Assembly (NCBI GenBank): GCA_029934095.1
Contig: JAOZMV010000119.1
Coordinates: 1 to 5,372, forward strand
Reading direction: 5' to 3'
DNA from: Desulfuromusa sp.
GTDB taxonomy: Bacteria > Desulfobacterota > Desulfuromonadia > Desulfuromonadales > Geopsychrobacteraceae
Length of the DNA stretch: 5,372 bases
The position numbers and the translations under genes were made by a program. Below the pieces are notes generated by a model that saw nothing but the letters and a program-made list of their open reading frames with translations, did not search any database and was not told where the DNA came from. This document shows positions 1 through 5,372 of the stretch, piece after piece (position 1 is the first letter of the stretch; each line of letters begins with the position of its first letter).

Positions 1-3000
1 CAATCATTTTTGGATTGTTGCTTTCAACAATGGTGATTGTCCCCTGGCAGATTAAAGAGCAGGGCAGCGATTGGATTGCCGCAAATACGACCCGTACTTT
101 AACGATTGAAAAAGTATACTTCAATCCCTTTACCCTGACTGTTGAAATCAGCGGAACAAAACTGACTGAACAGAATAGCGATCAACCTTTTGTAGCATTT
201 AAAAGGTTGATGTTCTCGGCCAGCCCCAAATCTATCATCAAACAGGCAATAATCTTAAATAATGTTGAACTGGATGATCTTTTTGTCAATCTTGAATTGT
301 TGGGAAAGCAGGATTTTAACTTCTCCGATTTTACCCAACTTGGCGGAAATAATCCTGAACCGACAACCCCTGAACCAAAAAAACCGCTCTATTTCTCCCT
401 CAACAATATTGTTCTAACCGGGGGCAGATTAGATTTTACCGATCAAACTTCAGCGAAAAAATCGCAGCACAAGATCCGTGAACTAGCTTTGAGCATTCCC
501 TTTATTGGCAACATCCCCTACCTCATTGATGACTACGTTGAACCGCTTTTATACATGGAGTTAAATGGCTCAGAAATCCATGCCGAGGGGAAGCTGAGAC
601 CATTTCACAATTCATTGGAAGCCAAACTCTCTTTGAGTCTTGATGACATTGATCTGGCCTACTACGCATTCCATTCACCCGTTCCGTTACCGCTGGATGT
701 CAAGCAGGGAACGCTTGACGGTGAAATGGATCTCTCCTATCGGATTTCAAAAACCGAAAAACCCAGGTTGTTACTTGGTGGCAAGTTGGTTTTCTCCGCT
801 ATCGATCTGCGCGGATTAGAGGGAGGTAAACTGTTCAGCGTGCCGACCCTGATTTTTGATCTCGACTGGGGCGATCTTTTTGCCCAGGATTTCAATCTGG
901 CAGCCGTGGATATTCATGAACCCCAACTCTATGTTGATCGGGACAGCTCCGGTTTCTGGAATTTTCAGCGTCTCATGACGCCAACGGAAACAACGGCGGT
1001 TGTAGAAGAAGAGGTTGAACTTGAAGGGGAAGTTGCAGCCAGCATACTCCTCCTCAATATCAAAAAACTGCTACTGACCGATGGCCAGGTTCATTATCGC
1101 GATGACTTTGTCCCCGGTGGATATGTGGAAGAGATTCGTAAAATCAATCTGGAGCTGAATGATCTCTCAACCCACCAGTACCAGAAAACCGCTGCGACTC
1201 TGAAGTTTCAGACGGATCGTAACTTTTCCGTGGCGATCAATGGGGAGATGGGAATCGTTCCTCTCACTGCAAACCTGCAGCTGACGGCTGATACTCTGCC
1301 CCTAAAACCTTACTATCCCTATCTGGAAGGGGTGTTGACGGCTCCAATCGAAGGCGTTTTGGGTCTTGACGGGCAAATTGTTTACACTGAAAGCGGTAAT
1401 ATCAAAGTTCAGCAGGCTCGGATGGAGCTGAATGACTTTTTGGTTCCCTTTTCAGACAAGGATCAGTTTAGCTTATCCGCCTTCAGTATCAACGACAGCT
1501 CTTTTGATCTGCAACAACAAGATATCAGCCTCGGCACCATCCGATTGAGCGGTGGGGATATTAAAGCAACCCGACTGTCTGATGGCAGTTTTTCACCATT
1601 CCGGCTGCTACGAGAACAACCGAGATCGGCAGCACTACAAGAGGTTAGCGAACCGAATCGACCTTGGACAATCGGTGCTGAGAGTGTTGATTTGCAAAAT
1701 TTTAAATTCCTCCTGGCCGATCTCACCCTGGCAAGAAAACCACAGTTCAAGATCCATGATTTCAATTTCCATGTGGAAAATCTCAGTTACCCCACTGCCG
1801 AAAAAAGTCCATTTTCTCTTGCTGCGAAAGTCAGAAAAAAAGGGAGTATTACAATTGACGGTACGGTCGTCCATACCCCTCTGCAACTCCAGTCACAGAC
1901 ACTTATCAAGTCATTTCCGCTGGCATTTTTAAATAATTTTGTTCCCGAAGGGCTCAATATCGAACTGGAAAGTGGCAATCTCTATTCAGCGCTGGCGGTC
2001 AACCTCAGGCAGGAAAAGGGAGAACTCGGTGGCAGTTTTTCCGGAAAACTCAACATCAGCAATTTTGATCTGCGTGACCCTATCGGCGATGGTGAAATTC
2101 TGGTCTGGGACAACCTTGAGCTAGATGGCATTAAAGGGAAACTTGATCCCTTTTCGTTCCATGTTAAAGATATCGTCCTGAGTGATTATCTGGCAAATAT
2201 CAGGGTCACCACGGAAGGGCGAGTCAACCTGACCAGTATAACGGCAACTGAGTTAAAAGCTGCCGCCAAAGAGAGCAATTCTAAACCCTCCCATAGTATT
2301 GAAACAGTGACTACCGAAGCAACGGTCCCAGCGGACCCAGAGCCTCTCCCCGATATCCGGATTGGCGCTCTCACTCTGCAGGGGGGAACCGTCTCCTTTG
2401 TCGATCGCCATCTGTCGAGTATCTTTTCGACAACCATGTATGAATTGGGTGGTCGGGTGACCGGGTTATCCTCTGCTGAAGAGATGCGAGCCGATGTTGA
2501 CTTGCGCGGTCAATTGGAGAGCCATTCGCCACTGACAATTACTGGAAAAATCAATCCTTTAAGTCGTAATTTATTCGCTGATCTGACCCTCAGCTTCAGG
2601 GATATCGATCTGACTCCATTGAGCCCTTACTCAGGAACCTTCCTTGGCTATGCTATCAGCAGAGGAAAGCTTTATCTCGATCTGAATTACCACATTGAAG
2701 GTCGGAAGATTAAAGCGACAAACAGGGTGATGATTGATCAGTTTACTTTTGGCGATTCAGTTTCAAGCGATCAGGCGACTTCCCTCCCGGTTGCGTTTGC
2801 CATCGCTCTGCTGAAGGATAGTAACGGTGAGATTCATCTTGATATTCCGGTCTCGGGAGATCTGAATGATCCTGCTTTCAGTGTCGGTAGCGTTATCTTT
2901 ACGGTGCTCAAAAATCTGGTGATCAAAGCGGCAACATCGCCATTTTCATTACTCTCTTCAATGCTCGGTGGAGATGAAGACTTTACTGGAATTACTTTTC

Positions 3001-3542
3001 CCGAGGGTCTGACGAAAGTTGATGAAGCACAGTTGCCTAAACTTACAGAGCTGGCAGGGATGCTTGCCAACCGACCGGCGTTGATTCTGGAAATCAGTGG
3101 TTTTGCTGATCAAGAGAATGACCCGGAAGGGTATCGTCAAGATCGCTTGCGGCAGATGCTGGTTGCTGCAAAATGGGGTAAAATGGCGGAGGATGGTGAT
3201 GCCCCGGCGGCGAAAGAAGAAGTTATTGTCAGCGTTGAAGAATATCCCGAAATGCTATTGCTGGTTTATGAAGAGGCCGAATTTCCACGGCCAAAAAACT
3301 TTATCGGGATCTTGAAAAAACTTCCAACAGCAGAAATGGAAAAACTGTTACTCGCTAACATTGTTGTCGGGGAAGAGCAGATTCAGGAACTGGCAAAAGG
3401 ACGAGCCATGGCCGTTCGTGATGCTCTGGTGGTTGACAACGAAGAGATCAAATCACGACTTTTTTTGAAGAAGGTCGATATCTATCAATTGCCCGATGAG
3501 GGCCCAGCCAGCCGGGTTGAATTCAATATCACCAGCAAGTAG
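1..3542 (+). CDS. AsmA-like DUF748 envelope protein with OmpA-like C-terminal domain (5' partial)
   Basis: The reading frame is open to the window edge, so the true start lies upstream; TTG 15 is not the start. Residues below are counted from that TTG (1,175 to the stop). The first codons encode a hydrophobic run (IIFGLLLSTMVIVPW), the end of an N-terminal inner-membrane anchor, with the rest predicted periplasmic. Four related beta-rich modules begin near residues 129, 348, 553 and 781, each preceded by a Pro/Glu- or Ser/Thr-rich linker. The segment at about 865-985 (containing DLTPLSPYSG, SRGKLYLDL, GEIHLDIPVSG) is the typical DUF748/AsmA C-terminal region. The last 180 residues resemble a degenerate OmpA-like domain (LEISGFAD, LAKGRAMAV). 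AsmA-like proteins are associated with lipid transport or homeostasis between the two membranes; this member's substrate is unknown. The stop is followed after 34 bases by a peptidase gene, probably in the same operon. Family assignment is confident; specific function is not. Confidence 0.9.
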   Translation, partial: IIFGLLLSTMVIVPWQIKEQGSDWIAANTTRTLTIEKVYFNPFTLTVEISGTKLTEQNSDQPFVAFKRLMFSASPKSIIKQAIILNNVELDDLFVNLELLGKQDFNFSDFTQLGGNNPEPTTPEPKKPLYFSLNNIVLTGGRLDFTDQTSAKKSQHKIRELALSIPFIGNIPYLIDDYVEPLLYMELNGSEIHAEGKLRPFHNSLEAKLSLSLDDIDLAYYAFHSPVPLPLDVKQGTLDGEMDLSYRISKTEKPRLLLGGKLVFSAIDLRGLEGGKLFSVPTLIFDLDWGDLFAQDFNLAAVDIHEPQLYVDRDSSGFWNFQRLMTPTETTAVVEEEVELEGEVAASILLLNIKKLLLTDGQVHYRDDFVPGGYVEEIRKINLELNDLSTHQYQKTAATLKFQTDRNFSVAINGEMGIVPLTANLQLTADTLPLKPYYPYLEGVLTAPIEGVLGLDGQIVYTESGNIKVQQARMELNDFLVPFSDKDQFSLSAFSINDSSFDLQQQDISLGTIRLSGGDIKATRLSDGSFSPFRLLREQPRSAALQEVSEPNRPWTIGAESVDLQNFKFLLADLTLARKPQFKIHDFNFHVENLSYPTAEKSPFSLAAKVRKKGSITIDGTVVHTPLQLQSQTLIKSFPLAFLNNFVPEGLNIELESGNLYSALAVNLRQEKGELGGSFSGKLNISNFDLRDPIGDGEILVWDNLELDGIKGKLDPFSFHVKDIVLSDYLANIRVTTEGRVNLTSITATELKAAAKESNSKPSHSIETVTTEATVPADPEPLPDIRIGALTLQGGTVSFVDRHLSSIFSTTMYELGGRVTGLSSAEEMRADVDLRGQLESHSPLTITGKINPLSRNLFADLTLSFRDIDLTPLSPYSGTFLGYAISRGKLYLDLNYHIEGRKIKATNRVMIDQFTFGDSVSSDQATSLPVAFAIALLKDSNGEIHLDIPVSGDLNDPAFSVGSVIFTVLKNLVIKAATSPFSLLSSMLGGDEDFTGITFPEGLTKVDEAQLPKLTELAGMLANRPALILEISGFADQENDPEGYRQDRLRQMLVAAKWGKMAEDGDAPAAKEEVIVSVEEYPEMLLLVYEEAEFPRPKNFIGILKKLPTAEMEKLLLANIVVGEEQIQELAKGRAMAVRDALVVDNEEIKSRLFLKKVDIYQLPDEGPASRVEFNITSK
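399..500 (+). other. AsmA/DUF748 module motif, copy 1 (within CDS)
   Basis: This segment encodes residues 129-162 of the large protein. It starts LNNIVLTGGRLDFTDQ and continues into an IRELALSIPFI strand. The pattern is a hydrophobic strand, a G or D turn, a second strand ending F/Y-x-D, a loop, then a third strand. It follows a proline-rich linker (PTTPEPKKP, bases 360-386). The same pattern recurs at 1056, 1671 and 2355. Confidence 0.6.
1056..1172 (+). other. AsmA/DUF748 module motif, copy 2 (within CDS)
   Basis: This segment encodes residues 348-386, beginning NIKKLLLTDGQVHYRDD and ending INLELNDLST. It is the clearest match to copies 1 and 4, with the same strand, D-G turn, strand, Y-x-D and strand order. 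An acidic linker (VVEEEVELEGEV, from about base 999) comes just before it. Confidence 0.6.
1671..1790 (+). other. AsmA/DUF748 module motif, copy 3 (within CDS)
   Basis: This segment encodes residues 553-592, beginning IGAESVDLQNFKFLLADL and ending FHVENLSY. It is the most divergent copy: the glycine turn is replaced by asparagine, and F-x-x-A-D stands where the others have F/Y-x-D. The closing N-L-S parallels N-D-L-S in copy 2 and G-L-S in copy 4. A polar linker (bases 1608-1670) precedes it. Confidence 0.5.
2355..2474 (+). other. AsmA/DUF748 module motif, copy 4 (within CDS)
   Basis: This segment encodes residues 781-820, beginning IRIGALTLQGGTVSFVDRH and ending GGRVTGLSS. It closely parallels copy 1 (LTGGRLDFTD against LQGGTVSFVD). 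It is preceded by the longest linker in the protein, a Ser/Thr/Pro/Glu-rich stretch at bases 2256-2354, and leads directly into the conserved DUF748 C-terminal region. Confidence 0.6.
2988..3539 (+). other. Degenerate OmpA-like C-terminal domain with internal insertion (within CDS)
   Basis: This part encodes residues 992-1175. The first half (GITFPEG, then LPKLTELAGMLANRP and LILEISGFAD) follows the beta-alpha-beta start of OmpA-like domains, in which an Asp after G-x-T/A helps bind peptidoglycan; here that is D1032. The second half (LAKGRAMAVRDALV, R1130) resembles the classical LSxxRAxxVxxxL helix. The two halves are separated by a charged segment containing AAKEEVIVSVEEYPEM. Such an insertion, to my recollection, is common in DUF748 proteins, so it is probably a family feature. 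Peptidoglycan binding is inferred only. Confidence 0.6.
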
Positions 3543-3565
3543 GGGTGAGGTGGATTATCCCAAGC

Positions 3566-3569
3566 AGGA
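3566..3569 (+). promoter_or_regulatory. Shine-Dalgarno site for the M23 peptidase gene
   Basis: AGGA lies 7 bases before GTG 3577, near the ideal spacing. This site decides the start, because translation from that GTG begins directly with a signal peptide. A rival purine-rich stretch, AGGGGTGAG at 3541-3549, abuts GTG 3550 but leaves little spacing. Confidence 0.6.
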
Positions 3570-3576
3570 TTTAAAA

Positions 3577-4425
3577 GTGAAATATTACCTTCTGAACATT
3601 TTCTATATTGTCTTGTTTTTCGTTGTTCCCACCCCCAGTTTTGCTGAATTGCAACTGCAAGGTTCGCCGACACAGAGTGGTTTGCTGCGTGGTCATGTTG
3701 ATCCAGGGGAGGAGGTTTTTTACGCTGACCGGCAGTTAAAAGTTACTCCGGATGGATCTTTTATTCTCGGGTTTGGTCGTGATGTGCCACTGCAGCAAAC
3801 TCTGACCCTGATTGATCCTGAGGGCAAAGCTCATGTTCATCCCTTCAGATTGAAACAGCGTACATACGATATTCAGAAAATTAATGGGATCAGTCAGCGG
3901 ATGATGAACCCGAGTGAAGATGATCTGCAAAGAATCGGGCAAGAAGCGCAGCAAGTTGCCAAAGCTCGGCAGCAAGAGATTGAGCGGCTCAATTTTCAGG
4001 AAACTTTTATCTGGCCGGTGATCGGTCGGATCAGTGGAATTTATGGTAGTCAGCGGATTTTGAATGGTGAACCACGCCGACCCCATTTCGGGATCGATAT
4101 CGCCGCTCCGACAGGTACGCCGGTAAAGGCTCCTGCGGGCGGTCTGGTCACCATGGTTCACGAAGAAATGTTCTATTCGGGTGGAACTCTAATTGTTGAC
4201 CATGGCTATGGGCTCTCTTCCAGTTTCCTCCATCTGAATAAAATTCTGGTCAAAGTGGGGGACCCAGTCGTTCAGGGGCAGATAATTGCGACAGTTGGAG
4301 CGTCCGGAAGAGTCACCGGACCCCATCTGGATTGGCGGATCAATTGGTTTGACCAGCGGCTTGATCCCGCACTGTTGGTAGCTCCTATGCCGAAAAAAAA
4401 TGCCTCACCACAGAGTAAATCGTAG
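3577..4425 (+). CDS. Secreted M23-family (LytM-type) peptidoglycan endopeptidase
   Basis: The product is 282 residues from GTG 3577. A longer frame reaches ATG 3496 inside the upstream gene, but the 3577 start has a well-spaced Shine-Dalgarno and puts a clean signal peptide at the N-terminus: a short basic start, a hydrophobic core (about 4-17) and the cleavage motif PSFA-EL after residue 23. Residues 24-95 form a small beta-rich domain usual for this subfamily (VDPGEEV, GSFILGFGRD). A charged helical stretch (about 112-142) follows, then the M23 fold at about 143-268. Visible metal and active-site positions are H170 and D174 (PHFGID), H219 (SFLHL) and H250 (GPHLDW). The usual HLH motif is HLD (D252) here. 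M23 enzymes cleave peptide cross-bridges in peptidoglycan; the likely location is the periplasm. It lies 34 bases after the DUF748 gene, so co-transcription is likely. Activity is probable but not certain because of the altered ligand. Confidence 0.92.
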   Translation: MKYYLLNIFYIVLFFVVPTPSFAELQLQGSPTQSGLLRGHVDPGEEVFYADRQLKVTPDGSFILGFGRDVPLQQTLTLIDPEGKAHVHPFRLKQRTYDIQKINGISQRMMNPSEDDLQRIGQEAQQVAKARQQEIERLNFQETFIWPVIGRISGIYGSQRILNGEPRRPHFGIDIAAPTGTPVKAPAGGLVTMVHEEMFYSGGTLIVDHGYGLSSSFLHLNKILVKVGDPVVQGQIIATVGASGRVTGPHLDWRINWFDQRLDPALLVAPMPKKNASPQSKS

Positions 4426-4440
4426 GGAAAATTCCCGAAC
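4426..4440. other. 15-base gap between convergent genes
   Basis: The gap holds a small inverted repeat, GGGAA-AA-TTCCC (4425-4436, overlapping the last base of the peptidase stop codon). The stem is five base pairs with a two-base loop and no T-run on either side, so it is not a convincing terminator. Transcripts from both sides probably run into the opposing gene. Confidence 0.4.
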
Positions 4441-5304
4441 TCAATAAAGCTTCCGCTTTGAAAAAGTCGAGCCCAGCACGTTAAAGGTATTCTCAACAAT
4501 AAACAGTGCGTGCTCATCTACGGTAAATACAATCTCTTCCAGACGCTTGAGTTGAATATTATTGATGACCACCATCAACACCGTTTTCGCTTCCCGGCGA
4601 TAAGCACCAACCGCCGGCACCATCGTTGTACCGATCTTCAAATGGCTCATCAGCTGATCGGCGATCGCTTCTGATTGCGGTGAGACGACAAAAACCAGTT
4701 TACGCTGGCTGAACAACGACAAGGTGTAATCGATCATCTGCGCAGCGATAAATACTGCTATCATTGACGCAATCACCAGATCGGCCGGCATCGAAAAAAT
4801 ACAGACCAGATAGAGGGTTAAATTAAAGCCGAAGGAGAACTTGCCGACCCCGAGATTATATTTCTGATTCAGAATAATCGCCAGGACATCAGCCCCGCCA
4901 TTCGATCCCAGCGAGCGTAGAACCGTACCGCTACCGACACCTAAAACAGCACCGAAAACAATCGCGGCGTAGAGTTGATTATCGATCTGAATCGGGATAT
5001 TGATAAACTGATACGACAATGAAACAACCAACATCGACAGTGCGCTGTACCAGAGGAAGCGCCGCGACACGAATATATAACCGAGAATAAACATCGGTAT
5101 ATTCAGGCCCAGATAAAGGAACCCCGGATTCAGCCAGTTAGTTTGATAGTGGATCAGTGAAGCAATTCCGAATAACCCACCAGGGATAAACTGATGGGGG
5201 GCTGCAATCCCTTTAAGGACAACTGTTTGAATCAGGGAACCAGCAATGATCAAACCGCAGTTCCAAAAAACCGAATAAACAAATTTGCGTTTTTTACCGG
5301 TCAT
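4441..5304 (-). CDS. YitT-family membrane protein (DUF161 plus DUF2179)
   Basis: The product is 287 residues from ATG 5304, with AGGAG eight bases upstream and a TGA stop at 4441-4443. The N-terminal two-thirds are membrane-embedded, with hydrophobic segments near residues 12-34, 40-52, 61-79, 84-103, 111-130, 158-173 and 176-192. Glycine-rich signatures PGGLFGIA (41-48) and SLGSNGGADVLA (131-142) match the YitT/DUF161 family. The soluble C-terminus (about 200-282) fits DUF2179: GTTMVPAVGAY, a VLMVVINN strand, LKRLEEIV and VDEHALFIVENTFNVLG. DUF2179 usually has D-P-x-A-F; here it is D-E-H-A-L. Length is normal for the family. YitT proteins are widespread; transport has been proposed but no substrate is established. 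The gene converges on the peptidase gene and is unlikely to share its operon. Family call is firm; function is unknown. Confidence 0.92.
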   Translation of the reverse strand: MTGKKRKFVYSVFWNCGLIIAGSLIQTVVLKGIAAPHQFIPGGLFGIASLIHYQTNWLNPGFLYLGLNIPMFILGYIFVSRRFLWYSALSMLVVSLSYQFINIPIQIDNQLYAAIVFGAVLGVGSGTVLRSLGSNGGADVLAIILNQKYNLGVGKFSFGFNLTLYLVCIFSMPADLVIASMIAVFIAAQMIDYTLSLFSQRKLVFVVSPQSEAIADQLMSHLKIGTTMVPAVGAYRREAKTVLMVVINNIQLKRLEEIVFTVDEHALFIVENTFNVLGSTFSKRKLY

Positions 5305-5312
5305 ATCTTATT

Positions 5313-5317
5313 CTCCT
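5313..5317 (-). promoter_or_regulatory. Shine-Dalgarno site for the YitT-family gene
   Basis: On the minus strand this reads AGGAG, eight bases before the ATG at 5304. It is a strong match to the anti-Shine-Dalgarno sequence and supports ATG 5304 as the start. Confidence 0.75.
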
Positions 5318-5326
5318 ACAATAAAC

Positions 5327-5354
5327 GTTATAAACTCACTTTGGGGCAAAAGAA
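5327..5354 (-). promoter_or_regulatory. Weak candidate promoter of the YitT-family gene
   Basis: On the minus strand, TATAAC (plus coordinates 5327-5332) resembles a -10 box. A poor -35 candidate, TTCTTT (5349-5354), lies 16 bases upstream of it. A transcript starting just downstream would have a short leader carrying the AGGAG site. The -35 match is weak and the upstream region is cut by the window edge, so this is tentative. Confidence 0.3.
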
Positions 5355-5372
5355 GCGGGATATTGAACCTCT

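Noticed and set aside
15..17. TTG as the start codon of the DUF748 gene
   Set aside because: The frame stays open to the window edge, the codons before it (I-I-F-G) continue a membrane helix, and there is no ribosome binding site; the gene is simply cut by the window.
1552..1932. Plus-strand open frame of 126 codons inside the DUF748 gene
   Set aside because: It overlaps the real frame fully, and its product is a low-quality mixture of residues without domain features.
2186..2437. Minus-strand open frame of 83 codons opposite the linker region of the DUF748 gene
   Set aside because: It is antisense to a well-supported coding frame and its product shows no family resemblance; it is a by-product of codon composition.
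3736..4161. Minus-strand open frame of 141 codons opposite the peptidase gene
   Set aside because: It lies wholly antisense to a firmly assigned gene, its product has no recognisable family features, and it has no convincing ribosome binding site.
4425..4436. GGGAA-AA-TTCCC palindrome as a bidirectional terminator
   Set aside because: The stem is only five pairs with a two-base loop, and there is no T-run on either side.
4446..4459. AAAGC-TTCC-GCTTT hairpin at the 3' end of the YitT-like gene
   Set aside because: The stem is short, it lies within the last codons, and no T-run follows on either strand, so it is not supported as a terminator.

Overview
The window carries three protein-coding genes and almost no intergenic DNA. 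Two plus-strand genes form a probable operon: a very large AsmA-like/DUF748 envelope protein, whose start lies before the window, and a secreted M23 (LytM-type) peptidase. They converge on a minus-strand YitT-family (DUF161/DUF2179) membrane protein. The envelope genes point to a diderm (Gram-negative) bacterium. The moderate base composition and gene styles would fit a Desulfuromonas/Geobacter-like or other proteobacterial lineage, but the sequence alone does not settle the taxon.

Layout. Positions 1-3542 hold the DUF748 gene. It runs from the tail of an N-terminal membrane helix, through four recognisable AsmA-like modules separated by low-complexity linkers, to a degenerate OmpA-like C-terminal domain. 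A 34-base gap holds the ribosome binding site for the peptidase gene, whose best start is GTG 3577 (to 4425). Only 15 bases separate its stop from the stop of the convergent yitT-like gene (4441-5304, minus), and no convincing terminator lies there. Positions 5305-5372 hold the yitT-like gene's strong Shine-Dalgarno sequence and a weak candidate promoter.

How the genes may work together. AsmA-like proteins are thought to span the periplasm and move or accommodate lipids between the membranes. The downstream M23 enzyme would act on the peptidoglycan that such a bridge has to cross. The DUF748 protein also keeps candidate peptidoglycan-binding residues in its OmpA-like tail. Envelope remodelling by the pair is therefore a reasonable inference, but not proven. 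The YitT-like gene is on the other strand and is probably regulated and functioning independently.

I found no RNA genes, mobile elements, CRISPR arrays or phage signals. The most notable points are the modular repeat architecture of the DUF748 protein, its split OmpA-like domain, and the HLD (rather than HLH) metal-site motif of the M23 enzyme.
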